Positions 32,391 through 44,297 of a stretch of DNA of 64,000 nt are shown in pieces. The DNA lies in NCBI GenBank assembly GCA_935421135.1, contig OW285195.1, positions 4,874,701 to 4,938,700 of the forward strand, in the 5' to 3' direction. The number at the start of each line of letters is the position of its first letter. Positions within the stretch are counted from its first letter, which is position 1. The position numbers were made by a program, and so were the translations under genes. Under the pieces are notes generated by a model. It was not told where the DNA came from. It ran no database searches and saw only the letters and a list, made by a program, of their open reading frames with translations. Source of the DNA: Bugulina stolonifera. Taxonomy: Eukaryota; Bryozoa; Gymnolaemata; Cheilostomatida; Bugulidae.

Positions 32391-32739
32391 GCATTGCCAG
32401 CCATTCACCCCAAGACGCTGTAAAAAGAAAGTAATAATATTATACAATAAATAATATATAAATTAATAATAAAAATCATTTTTTTCAAAATTTTCCAACC
32501 GTAGAGTTTAGAGTAGAGCTTAATCCCCTTGCTTAGCCAACTATTATTCACTGCGGGTCAGTTATGTGTATATATTGCTAAGAGATTAGTGAATGTGTGC
32601 CAACTAATGGTTTTGATTCGATTTTTCTAATTTATTGCTCATTTTATGATATAATAATGCGTTATTATAATTTTTCTTGGGCATAGAAAAGGGGGGTCGC
32701 GCGACACAGGCACCAGTAGCAAAAAACGCCCCTGATGCA

Positions 32740-35700
32740 TGTTTATTTACGACAGTAAACTATACATGCGAACACTAATAAACAGCAGCATTCCCTGGTC
32801 TTACACCAACAAACTACATGTAGAATGTACGTGTACTACATGCCACGTGGTAGCATAATTATCAACTAGTGCATTACGTAACCAGTTACTACCTGAATCA
32901 CCAAAGTAACGGCATTTCATCGAGAGCTGACTCATCGGTGTGTACTAACACTCCCGACTGCTTTTACTCGTCTATATAGCATGCCTTTTGCACTCCTGAC
33001 TGTTTCTCCTTTGATATTTTGTAAGGAAGAGGACAACTCCACAATAATAATAATGTTTGAGACTGCAATATCCAGAAGTATCTAGTCAGTAATGGTAGGG
33101 AATTTATTAATTTAAATTACTGCACAGGCTATTTATCAGTAATGTAATTGCATACACATACATGCATCAACTCATATTGTTAATTCAAACAATTCATCAT
33201 ACCTCTCATACAACTAATACTGACTATATATAAATTGTATACATAGTAATATAAACTACAGTGTACATGTATGATTGTAATATAAATTGTAAATATCCTA
33301 TGAACATTGAGCTGGTAAAATCTCAAAGTATGCATAATAATATTATTATTAGGAGTGTAGTATGTGCATGATAAATAAGGGATGTGAATTATGTGCCAAT
33401 AACAACTCAAAGTAAGCCAAGTCTTTTAACCAATCATGGAAGGACATCTGGTCATGTGATCAGTTCAATTCCTGATAGGTCATAAGTTACTAGCACAGTA
33501 GTTAGAGGTCCCACAGGATGTTTGACTTGTGGACATGTTGAGTATATGACCAGGATCAGGATCCCATTACACTGACACTTAACCCCTCAGCAGGAGAAGC
33601 GAACAACTGATGGAGCCACAGCAGAACAGAGGACAAAGGTAAGCTTTCACACATAACCAAATTATATATTTAGAGAACCTAAAATTACATTTTTCTTTAA
33701 CAACTTACAGCAGTTTTCTATCTGTTCATACAGTAGATTGTTATGTGTTGGATTGAACAGATCAGGTACACTTGTATTCTACTACTTATGTACATGTAGA
33801 TACAATCTGTCCTCTCCAACTATAATGGAGTGAGGTTGATTTCATATCAATAATTCTACATGTTGAACTTGTAACAGATAGTCCATCTAGAGATCCTATA
33901 TTAAACTGTGCTACCAGCTAGAGTTGTCCTCTCTTATTGACCTGAGCTCCGCCTGCTTACCTGGTGAGTAGATTCAGATAATGGGACTGAGATAGTCTGG
34001 GATTTTGACCTACACACACAAATATTAAATGCTAGCAGTCATACTATCGTAATGTCATCATTTTCAGAGTGTAAAGAGTAGCAGTGAGTGTAGATAGCTA
34101 TTCCACAGTAATACAGTGGTTTCTCATTGCATGTTCTGTGACCGAGTCCTACCTTACCTTTTCATCTATTTTGTAGTTTAAAAAGAGTATTTCATGAGCC
34201 TCACCTTTCACAGAGTTGAGAGTTGTCTCCTCCGTCGACGTAATCTGTGAATCTCAACCTTCAAACTGGTCACTATCTGCATATCGCTGGCGATCGACAA
34301 ATACTGTCAATTATTAGACTGAGTTGCTGATGGTCACTCAGTAGAAAGTGGGGAAACAGGAGACTTATAAAGGTTCTTATCAGTGAGTAGCCTTGGTTCT
34401 AGTATATAATTAAATTTAAACTCGTGTCATCAATCTGTCTGGCTAAAGTAATAACTGTCCAATAATAACAAAATTTATACAATGTGGTGGATATCTGTTG
34501 ATGTGCTTCCCAGTCCGACTAAGACTGGTTGTTTAAATCCTGATACTCCATTACATTCTGTGTAAAGCGTCTAAATGAATTCCCTCATGTACAATGTATC
34601 TTCACCTATTTTATTTCTGTTCTTCCATGCAGCATTTAAAACAACAAATTATATGCTCAGATGTTGCTAGAGAAAACTACAAATCACGAATATACATTTT
34701 GAGGCCGTTACCCTCACTTCATATCATCATGGCAGTGGTTTGTGATGTTTGTGCTTATTGTTACAACACCTTAGTACCAACATTATTGTCCCAAAAATTA
34801 CAAATCCAACGGAGTGCTATAATTTGTTGAAACTTTGATTAATCTCTGTTAGTTGAATGTTTGTATTTGTAACACAATATATCAGGTTATTAGCTTTATA
34901 TGAGACTCATGAATAGATAACACTGTCCCCTTGATGTTCCTCATTAAATTTCATGCGTTTTGGATTTCAGAAAAATTAGATCAGTTTCACTTCATTCTAA
35001 TATTTCATACAGAGTTATGGATAGAGTTGGCAGTGGATACTATAACTATTAATACTTAACATAGCTTTGAGCTTACTGTACCCTGCCCCCCCCCTCCCCT
35101 ATTGTTAGTTGGACAAGTGGAAGCATTCGAGATAGCCTTTGATCTTCATCAAAAGGAACGCAGAGATGGCTTTTCTTCTCCATGCTACATTAGCTGATTG
35201 TTGTTACCCCAAGCACAAACAAGGAGCTAGGGCTATCTTTATTTCTCCATTAATGCACCTACCAGAGGTTGACACTCAGATCTATCAGTGTTATGGTGAT
35301 TGACTACAGTGACAGCACTAGTAGTTTATTATGTAACTATAACAGTGTTACATAATATAAGGGTCATGAATAGTGTACATGATTATATTCTATTCAACAT
35401 TACTTGGAAGTTTGCCAACATAATGTCACCTAACTACTGCAGTTCTATCAACTACCCACATCTGTATCACTGGGTAGATATACATGTATTATTGTTATTT
35501 GATTGTGTTAGAATAAGGAAATGTTTGATTCATGGCTGACAGTTTTGGTACTAACTATCTATACAACTGATACTGTCAGTGTTACATTTGTGTATAATAC
35601 CAGAGTGGTGATACCACATGACTAACTTAGCTAGGTTAGTGTGCTGTAAATTATCAGAGGTGATAGGGGATTCTAACTTTATGTACAGTGAGCACTAACT

Positions 35701-37043
35701 TTCCACTAATCTGACTTTCATCATTCCCCAAAATAAGGTATTTTATATCCTACTGAAGATATTGAAATAAAAAGTATATGAACAGTGTTGTAATATTTAA
35801 ACTTGTATAATTCAGCAGCCTTGGTTGAGAGTTTTTATAGACATCATACATGTGTTTATCTCTGGTTTGTTTACTTAACATATTAATAAATAGCCTGTCT
35901 ATTGAATGATAAAACAGAATCCCAGTTTGATGATGTGAAGGTGATATGTTATGAATAATTATATTATTTTAAAGTTGCAAAATTGTATGTGTATGTACAT
36001 CTGTATCTAGACCTGCATTGTGTATAACAAGCATGTGTATGTACACTGTGATTGTGCTCTGTTTTTAATAATATGTAACTTACATAGTTAAATTATGTGT
36101 AAATGTGTTTATCAACAGCAGACACCAGATTCTAGAATGACATATTATGGGCTGTTGTAAAATTTTCCAATGCATGTGTACATTGTAGACCCGTAGTGTG
36201 TATGTAAATGTATGTTCACCGACATGCGTTATAAGACCGTCTATATTGATGTGTACTATTGTAGCACATAGCATACCACGTGCACATTTTCTATGTCTGG
36301 ATTTAACAAGTCATTTTACCAAGCGGCATATCAGGTTACATACTACACCATGTGACTATTGAATAGAGTGCACATTGGTGCATTTGTCCAGCCACCTTAC
36401 ACGCTCAGCATCAAGACAATGTTTAGACAGACGGCAGTATATAACTGTATTTACTTACAATATAGCCTGAGTACCTAATATATAATCTAGAGACAGAGGT
36501 ATGATAATCATGATCTCTACTAGGACTTCATGTTAGACTGTAGTTCTATATTTGTCATTATAAACCTTCATGTGTTCATCCAGATCTACATATCTTACAG
36601 AATCTGTTCTCTTTAACTCCTGGAACTCTACACCAGATACATGACAATACCAGAGTGGTGATTCCCAAATATATGACTAGACTACACAGACCTCTAGACT
36701 AGGTTAGTATTACTATGCTGTATCTTACTAGACCTGTTTGATAATCAATTATTTGACAACAGTTCATCCTAATGGGGTATTAACTTTCAATTAAACTGAC
36801 TTTTAATATTTCTAAAATGAAGTTTTCATTTGATGTTAGTTTATGCAAAGATTTTTAGTTTGTCAATTGAGCAGTGAGGGACTGAACTTTGCATCCATAT
36901 TGTGGGAAATTCCCCATCCAGGTCTGGGGCTTGAATCGGTAGCCCTTAAGGCCTTCGTGGCCTCTTTGCATCTTACGGCCCACAATATTGCCTAGTCCAG
37001 TGGACAGAGCACATTACCAGACCAGCAATATTAAACTAGAAGC
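32740..37043. other. Non-coding region upstream of the NTase-TPR gene
   Basis: No convincing coding frame is seen. A possible first exon or leader ends at CAAAG before a GTAAGC donor at 33640. Two similar segments share ATACCAGAGTGGTGAT, and each runs to a CTAGGTTAG(T) donor-like site (about 35597-35650 and 36649-36710). They may be duplicated 5' exons of this gene family. A stretch at about 36880-37030 has tRNA-like phrases (TAGTCCAGTGGACAGAGCAC; GATTCAAGCCCC in reverse) but no complete tRNA or SINE that I can defend. Confidence 0.35.
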
Positions 37044-37051
37044 TTTGTCAG

Positions 37052-37864
37052 CAGGGCTTAAAGTGTACCGGAACGCACCGGAACGCCGTTCTGGTAAGAA
37101 TTTATTAGAGCTATTCTTACTGGAACGCGTTCCGGTTGCATTTTCAGTACATTAGCTAGTCTACTAGTTGTTTTAGTAAAGGTATTGCTCCCTTACTAAC
37201 TACAGCCAGTCAGCCCGCCCTCGCTCAAAACGCTGAGAGGTCGCTAGCTTAGTTGATTGAATAGGGACATTCAGTGGGTGTCTAAAGTATTTTTCATTTT
37301 AATATTAATATCTCCTGCACATTAACACATGAAAATTAGGTGACAATATGTATGGAAAACATTTTTATACTAGAAGATCCAAAGCACTACTGTTTACCCA
37401 AAAATGCATAACATTTTAAGTATTGACAGGAAAACAAGGGAGACAACTCTAAGCTTCTCAAACATTTTCTGCAAGCACCTTCCAACACTGGCTCAATACC
37501 ACTCATCTAAACAGAAATGGAGATATAACTATTATATTTATTAAATGCTTGTTTACACACAGAGAACAGGAGTTGCTAAAAAGTATTTATTGTAAAAACA
37601 TCTTATCGATGTGCTACTTCTTTGAATTTAGCCAGATATATGCGGACTTCGAACATCCGAATGAATGAATGAATGAATGAATCTGTATTTAAAGTTATGC
37701 AACAACATATACATAAAAATGCCTCTATTTGCAAGCGAAGTTGTTTGAACAAATAATACTCCTAGCGTTTCTGTTTGATAGTGAAAGCCATGTAATGTTG
37801 ATGCGTTCCTGTAAAAGTAATGTTGATGCGTTCCTGTAAAATAAATTTTACACTTTAAGCCCTG
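37052..37864. mobile_element. Non-autonomous hAT element (MITE)
   Basis: The terminal inverted repeats are CAGGGCTTAAAGTGTA (37052-37067) and its complement (37849-37864). They are flanked by a perfect 8-bp target duplication TTTGTCAG (37044-37051 and 37865-37872). CAGGG ends and 8-bp duplications define hAT. The 813-bp interior has no transposase. It contains a GGAACGC-rich inverted segment near 37070-37135, a (GAAT) tract at about 37659-37682 and a doubled GATGCGTTCCTGTAAAA. Confidence 0.88.
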
Positions 37865-37872
37865 TTTGTCAG

Positions 37873-38490
37873 TAATATTATATAGAATATTCGGACATGG
37901 TGAAGTGGTAAGAGGGTACAACAATAACTAATACATGTACATGTAAATACATTATCCATGTACAAAGTACATACCCTATCCATTGACCCATATTTTTAGT
38001 AATGACACTCACTGAATTTTTGTGTTTTCACAGCCAAATTCACCAAGCACCCACTTTCCATACAGAACCATTCAGTTAGTACGAAATTGTGTGCCTACTG
38101 TCTATGCATTTGTCCAACCCCTGCCACTCTCACAATCAAAATATTTTACAGTATTGACATTAAAAAAGAAACTTTGCCAGTAATCAGTAGATGTGTGCTG
38201 ACCCACCTCTATGAAGCTGTTACTCATATTATGGACACCTTGCTATAGATGAGGTGTTTCACCAGTTTTTTTCCACAACTAGGTTATTATGTCTATTATT
38301 GAATAGTTTAATCTCAAAGGCAAATCAGCCAGTGGAAGCTCAACTTTAGAAGTTGTCTTCTCCCCATAGTGATTAGGATAGCACAACTCCTCTCTTAAAT
38401 ACTTAACCAGCACTAGTCACATGTAACTTGAATAATATACTTAGTATTAATTCTATTACCAGGATCTGTAGGAAACCACTGAGTTAAAAG
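37873..38490. other. Non-coding spacer before exon 1 of the NTase-TPR gene
   Basis: No gene is seen. An acceptor-like TCTGTAG at 38465-38471 would open the exon that carries the start codon at 38491. Confidence 0.45.
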
Positions 38491-38586
38491 ATGGAAGACT
38501 ACACAGATTTGAACAAACTGGATCAGCTGACAGAGAAATACCAGAAGATAGCTGAGTCTAGTGATAACTGGGTTGACCACCTCAAG
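38491..38586 (+). CDS. NTase-TPR gene, first coding exon
   Basis: ATG 38491 opens a 32-residue exon (starting MEDYTDLNKLDQLTEKYQ). It ends at CTCAAG before a GTATAT donor and joins in phase to the acceptor TTTCAG at 39258. The residues are helical and charged. The exon is too short for family assignment alone, but splice phase and position tie it to the large exon that follows. Confidence 0.65.
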
Positions 38587-39053
38587 GTATATTGTATTGG
38601 TTGAGCATCTTTCATCTCAACTTACATTTATCTAGTATAAATTTGCTGCAATCAAGTTTAAAATCATCTCGTCCAGATAGGGCCGCATACAGTAAGGCAT
38701 ACTTGTGGTGTTCAGATCACTATGTGTGTACTTGTTAAAGTGGTGTTTGAAGCAGCTCAGCTGGGACTATATAAGAGACATCTCCATGCCAGCACAGCTC
38801 TTTTAAATTGGGACAGGGTTGTTCGTTTGGTTTATGCATGACAAAATGTAGAACCTCATCTGTATTCATTATTACTACCCAGCTGTATTTATTACACAAG
38901 CATAACGACCAACAACCAAGTCATTGTATTTCCTGTTGCGATTTCTCTCTTTCAGCCTCAGCATCACAATCTTCATTGCTATCATCATTCCCATTGGCCA
39001 TCACTTGTAATATCAATGATTAAACAACAAAAACACCTGTAAAATAATAATAA

Positions 39054-39185
39054 ATACATGTAACATAATAAATACAGGTAACATAATAAATACAGTGTAC
39101 ACGTAACATAATAAATACAGTGTACAAGTAACATAATAAATACATGTAACATAATAAAAACATGTAACATAATGAATGCATGCAA
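39054..39185. repeat. 18-bp tandem repeat in intron 1
   Basis: About seven units of ACATAATAAATACATGTA vary in length by a few bases. The array lies inside the intron between the first two coding exons. Open frames on its minus strand follow the repeat and are not genes. Confidence 0.8.
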
Positions 39186-39258
39186 CATAAAAAATTTGTG
39201 AACAGCACTGAATAGTCAAATCAAAGTAGCTGACCTGAGTTGGTTAAATGCATTTCAG

Positions 39259-42200
39259 GCTCATGGACTGGCTAATAGATGTCTAACAAGAGAGTTTACA
39301 GAGGAGAGACAGAGGAGAGTCTACCAGATAGAGAACTGCTGGTACAAAGGTAGGCACCCACTTTCATATGAGGAACACCCGAAACTGACACAGAAACATC
39401 TAAGTTTGCTCAGGGATTACAGAATTGAAACTAAGAGAGATTTTGATAGTGTTCGGACCGAACATTTAGATATAGACAATCTTTCCTCTGGAAGCAATAT
39501 CAGTGATACAGACAATTTTTCAGCAGATATTTCCAAACTTAGTCAGAGATGTAGTGATGGATTGGTATCCCTGTTTTCCTCTTTAGTTGAGACTTGTATT
39601 GAAAATCTTTGCCAGGTCGAGTTGAAACCACCTTGTTCATTTGCTGTTGTTGGTTTAGGATCAGTTGCTAGAGGTATTGCTACACCATATTCTGATCTAG
39701 AGTATGCTTTTATTGTTGAGTCTGATGAGTATGTTGATTACTTCACTAAGTTAGCAGTTGAGAGTTATTTCAGAATTGGAAACATAGGAGAGTCGCCTCT
39801 GAAATGTTTTGATATTGCTGAAATAAATAAGTCCCATCCAGATCCAGGTTGTGTTGGATTTCGGATTGATGGGATATCCAAAAAGGCAGGGCACATCCCC
39901 ACAGGGAAGGGGAATGGGGAAGAAAGACTGGTTTTCACTCCGGATGAGTTGGCTCAATTTTACAGAACGACTCTCACCTTACCAGCTGGTAAAGTAGCTG
40001 GCATAGATGACCTACTTTCTTCTACCATCATAGTATATGCACATGGAAATGGTAAGGAACTGTATGATCATGCACGCGAGTCTCTGTCAAAAATCTTGGC
40101 GGAAAATGCAAACACTTAGTTCTCAGTTGATAAAAGGCTAAAATTGTTGAAATCCGATATACAAACTTACAATTTCTTGCCTAGGTTCAAATCATTTGGT
40201 CCCCCAGATAATGCGAGCCTAAAAGTGAAGACTGACATATTTAGGTACCCAACCCTTCTGGCTGATCATCTCAGGTTGCTGCTTGCACTGAGTGAATCAT
40301 GTCCATGGGATGTTTATTCTAAGCTTTCAGATCTGGGAATCATTGACGTTGCTGGACGTTCAACTCTAAACATGGTGTTAGCCTTATCAGTTTACATAAG
40401 AACTAGTGCCTATTTGCTGCTAGGTACCCAACAAGACCACTTGTCTCTGTATCCGCCTATAAAGACTGATGTTATGAAAATTTATCATGTCCCTAGGAAC
40501 ATCTTTTTGGTGTTAGCTTACCTGTTTGTTCCCATCAAGTTAGTTATTGCTGGAAACATAAGCAAGATTCACCCAACAGATGAACTGAAGAAATCTAAAT
40601 GTGCCAAACTCATCCTGAATCAGCTGCCACTACACAAACTCTCATTTCCGCTGAAAACAGAAATTCAATTTTACTCTGGTGACTATGTTGACGCATTGAA
40701 TACAATTTACAAACATTGTGGCAAGGATATTTTCTACACAAAACCAGACGATTTTGGAAACGTAATGGCGGCAGAAGCAATCGTTGGATTCAAAACGGCA
40801 GTCACGGGTTTCCCAAACGGTGACATCTTACAACCCTCGAAGCATTATATTGAGATTGGTGCCTACCTTCTTTATTGTGCAAGGCATCATGATGTTTCAA
40901 GGAAATATTTCATTTGGCTAGCAGAAAATTCAAATCATTTCGCGAGTGAAAAGTTAAAATGGCAAGTGTTGGCAGCCGATGCCTCCAATAAACTACATGA
41001 TTACCCAGAGGCCATTCCTTTGATGAATCATGTTCATGATGCTATTAGACAAGAATGCAGTGTATCATCTGACCAAACACTCTTTAGCTTCATAAGCCAG
41101 TGGATACAAAAAACCCACCATCCAACTCATGAAAACGAATTAATGGAATTTGCAGCTCATGCTTTCCGAGTAATAAGTGAAACTTATCTCGGTTTGAAGC
41201 ATTCTTTTCAAGCTGAAGAAGCGGCCAACATCAGCTTAAAGTTGTTTGACAGTCTTCATGCAAAAGCCTTAGAGCAGATGAAGCTTGAAACCAATGTTAA
41301 CTTGACATACGCTCTAGCCATGGTATATTTAGAAAGAGGGAAAGAGGAACAATGCCGCGAGTACTTAGAGAAGAACTTAGAGAGATTAGTGACACTCCAT
41401 ACTGATAAAACAAATCACCCAGACATAGCTCTCTTATTGGGTGGTTTGGGTAAGGCGCATGCAAAAATCAATGATTGCAAAAGGTCTCTTTATTTCCATG
41501 AAAAAGCGCTTGCCATGACAAAGTCACTCTACACTGCCAACTTTGACCATGTGGATATTGCGAATTGTTACAAAGAGGTTGCAGCTATTCATCTGAAAAG
41601 AGAAGAATTTCATACATCCCTGAAATGTTATAGCACTGCACTAGAAATTTTTGAAAGGTTAGATCTCAATGTGCATGACAAAACCAGTATAATGATAGAT
41701 ATGGGGCTTCTCCATTCTTGCATGGGTAACCATGATTTAGCATTGTCCCACATCACATCAGCCCTCAGCATTGTGGAATCAAAGACAAGCAGCTCTCAGA
41801 TGGGCAGTGCGGACATACATACTGCTTTTGGCAAAGTATATTCTCAAATGGGTAAGACGGACATGGCTTTGAAGCATCACACTCTGGCATTAGAAAAAAG
41901 CGAAGCACATTATAGGCACATAGGAGATTTTTCCATATTTAACCAGCTACATGGTGAAATGGGAAAGTTTTCCGTGAGATTAGCAGCAGAAGCTAAACTA
42001 CTGAACATAGAGAAGGCTAGTCGTGAGGTAAACAGTGTGCATCCTGATGTAGCATCTTGTTACTGTCATATTGGTACTGTGTACTATGAGATGTCTCTGT
42101 ATGATCAGTCATTACAGTATATCAACAGATCACTAGAAATGTACGGAGAAGTGTATGGGGAGATAAACCATGAGGACATCGCTTTGGTGCATAGCAGAAA

Positions 42201-42276
42201 AGGCCGTGTGTATAATGACATGAGTGAATACAGTAAAGCTTTAAACCATCACCTAATATCTTTAGATATATATCTT
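39259..42276 (+). pseudogene. NTase-TPR gene, large exon, first segment
   Basis: One reading frame runs from the acceptor at 39259 to the insertion point of element B. The N-terminal part has GLGSVARGIATPYSDLE (about 39652-39702), the G-S ... D-x-E pattern of DUF294/GlnD-like nucleotidyltransferases. From about 41300, kinesin-light-chain-type TPR units of about 42 residues appear, for example GKAHAKINDCKRSLYFHEKAL. A single in-frame TAG at 40117-40119 splits the frame; 24 bases on, the same frame continues with no homology break. It is a disrupted allele, a pseudogene, or a site of consensus error. Substrate and function are unknown to me. Confidence 0.8.
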
Positions 42277-42955
42277 AGTAGTATAGTCAGTGCACTTCTA
42301 GACAGACACGCACTCATTGACCCCTGTTTTCAACCAATCACAAGCCGGTATTTCCGATTTCAACCAATCACAGAAGAGCACAAAAATTTTGCACACGACC
42401 TTGCCAAGGTCACCCCAAAATCCCCCTTCTGATTGGTCGAAAAAACACTTGCACACTTGACCCCAAACCCGGCCACGACCCCTTCCCTTCCTCCTTCCCA
42501 CCCTCCTCCCCTCCCCCTCCCCCACCTCCCACTCCTCCCTCCTCCCCGCCACCGCCCTCGTCCCGTCCGCACCACCGCCGTCGCCGCCGCCGCCACCACC
42601 GCCCTCACCACCGCCACCGCCGCCGCCACCACCACCGCCCTCACCACCGCCACCGCCGCCACCGCCACCACCGCCACCACCACCACCGCCGCCACCACCA
42701 CCACCACCGCCGCCGCCGCCGCCACCACCACCACCACCACCGCCGCCGCCGCCGCCGCCATCACCGTCATCACCGCCACCCCTCCTCCACCGCCGCCCAC
42801 CCTCCCCCCGCAACCCCCACTCACCCGAACAACCAATCGTTTGAGGCGGTCAAGCCGCGTCCGCCCACGTTGCGTGCGGCGCCGACCGTACACGTGGAGG
42901 CGACGCCGGTGCCCCGTATCCACCGGGCCAAGCGACTAGGCAGCGGCCCGCCGCT
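42277..42955 (+). repeat. Element B left TIR
   Basis: It starts AGTAGTATAG and carries the same CCAAT pair, near-palindrome and GCC/ACC tract (about 42545-42795) as A and C. Homology to the inner TIR of A and C continues to about 43130, but the right end of B lacks this extension. The Gly-, Ala- and His-rich open frames are composition artefacts. Confidence 0.88.
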
Positions 42956-43205
42956 TCTCCCGAGCCCTCCACTCGAAAAGCTTGTGATCTAAACGAGCGA
43001 ATTCGGCTGCGCTTCTTCGCCTATAACTCTCATTAGCGATAAGAAGAAGTACTACGGAAGGCTTGGTTTATGATGTGCATTGCAACATTAATAAAGAAAC
43101 ATGTAAAGACTGGGCTACAAATATACTGATGGAGTGAAAACCTCCACCTATATAGTAGAGCTTAGTAGGAGGGGTCTGACTAATTCCCCACCCATTATAG
43201 TTCAA

Positions 43206-43980
43206 CCCGATGTGCCCCGATGTTGCCCCGATGTTGCCCCGATGTGTCCCGATGTTGCCCCGATGTGCCCCGATGTGCCCCGATGTTGCCCCGATGTGTC
43301 CCGATGTTGCCCCGATGTGCCCCCGATGTGCCCCGATGTTGCCCCGATGTGCCCCGATGTTGCCCCGATGTGCCCCGATGTTGCCCCGACGTGTCCCGAT
43401 GTTGCCCCGATGTGTCCCGATGTTGCCCCGATGTGTCCCGATGTTGCCCCGATGTGCCCCGATGTTGCCCCGACGTATCCCGATGTTGCCCCGATGTGTC
43501 CCGATGTTGCCCCGATGTGCCCCGATGTTGCCCCGATGTGCCCCGATGTTGCCCCGATGTGCCCCGATGTTGCCCCGATGTGCCCCGATGTTGCCCCGAT
43601 GTGCCCCGATGTTGCCCCGATGTGTCCCGATGTTGCCCCGATGTGTCCCGATGTTGCCCCGATGTTGCCCCGACGTGTCCCGATGTTGCCCCGATGTGTC
43701 CCGATGTTGCCCCGATGTGTCCCGATGTTGCCCCGATGTGCCCCGATGTTGCCCCGACGTTGCCCCGATGTGCCCCGATGTGTCCCGATGTTGCCCCGAT
43801 GTGTCCCGATGTTGCCCCGACGTGTCCCGATGTTGCCCCGATGTGTCCCGATGTTGCCCCGATGTGTCCCGATGTTGCCCCGATGTGCCCCGATGTGTCC
43901 CGATGTTGCCCCGATGTGCCCCGATGTGTCCCGATGTTGCCCCGATGCTACCCGATGTTGCCCCGATGTGCCCCGATGTC
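43206..43980. repeat. CCCCGATGTG/CCCCGATGTTG minisatellite of element B
   Basis: The dominant 21-bp period combines an 11-bp CCCGATGTTGC and a 10-bp CCCGATGTGC half. It shares the CCCCGATGTG core and the 21-bp period with the arrays of A and C but not the TTTTCGACC segment. All three plus-strand registers and one minus-strand register stay open for 270-300 codons because the unit lacks stops. I do not regard these as genes. There are no unique spacers, so it is not a CRISPR array. Confidence 0.9.
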
Positions 43981-44010
43981 AATCCAAAGCATACAAAGGG
44001 GTCTTTTCTT

Positions 44011-44250
44011 ATTGGATGATATATTAGAAAGTTTAGTATATAAGGAAGGTTTCTACAGTAGTAGAGCAGCTTGAGTTGGATGAGTATTATTCCAAGATAG
44101 AAAAGATGCAGCTTTCTTCAGTAGTATTGTTTTATTACGAAGATAAATAAAGAAAAAATAAAAGAATCAAGAATCAAGCAGAAATCTAAAAAGCAAACAA
44201 AAAAAAAAAAGAATGCAGGTAAGATAAAAACTATTGGTTTCTTTTTTTAG
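44011..44250 (+). promoter_or_regulatory. Orphan promoter and first exon beside the element B array
   Basis: An inverted CCAAT (ATTGG 44011-44015) and TATATAAG (44037-44044) are followed by a leader and then ATGCAG at 44213-44218, directly before a GTAAGA donor. A pyrimidine-rich acceptor (CTTTTTTTAG) follows at 44241-44250, after which the frame meets TAG at once. This copies the array-CCAAT-TATA-exon layout of A and C, but no gene follows on this strand. It may be the remnant of a lost cargo gene or the start of an antisense or non-coding transcript. Confidence 0.5.
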
Positions 44251-44297
44251 TTATAGTAGTATAAAAACGAATTATAAGTAAGGTGAAGTATTTCTCT

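Larger units (their letters stand above)
26336..32734 (-). mobile_element. hAT-type DNA transposon, decayed
   Basis: The proposed ends are CAGGGGC at 26336 and its inverse GCCCCTG ending at 32734, with ATGCA directly outside both (26331-26335 and 32735-32739). The similarity extends only loosely past the first seven bases. A 5-bp duplication is less usual than 8 bp for hAT, so the exact borders are tentative. Everything recognisable inside encodes a hAT transposase on the minus strand. Confidence 0.55.

Noticed and set aside
33180..36274. Several 60-100 residue frames in the region upstream of the NTase-TPR gene
   Set aside because: They are isolated, low in complexity and without domains, splice context or conservation that I can see.
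36877..37030. tRNA-derived SINE or tRNA gene
   Set aside because: There are A-box-like and B-box-like phrases but on opposite strands, with no foldable tRNA and no poly-A tail or target duplication I could find.
38985..39219. Minus-strand frames of 62-68 residues rich in Tyr, Cys and Leu
   Set aside because: They are translations of the 18-bp tandem repeat in the intron and overlap in three frames.
39406..40119. NTase region as a separate small gene from the TPR region
   Set aside because: Both are in the same frame, 24 bases apart, with protein-like sequence across the gap. One nonsense codon is the simpler explanation.
43068..44074. Four overlapping 270-300 residue frames in the element B array
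   Set aside because: Three frames on one strand and one on the other are open because the repeat unit contains no stop codon. They have no start context, domain or conservation beyond the repeat.
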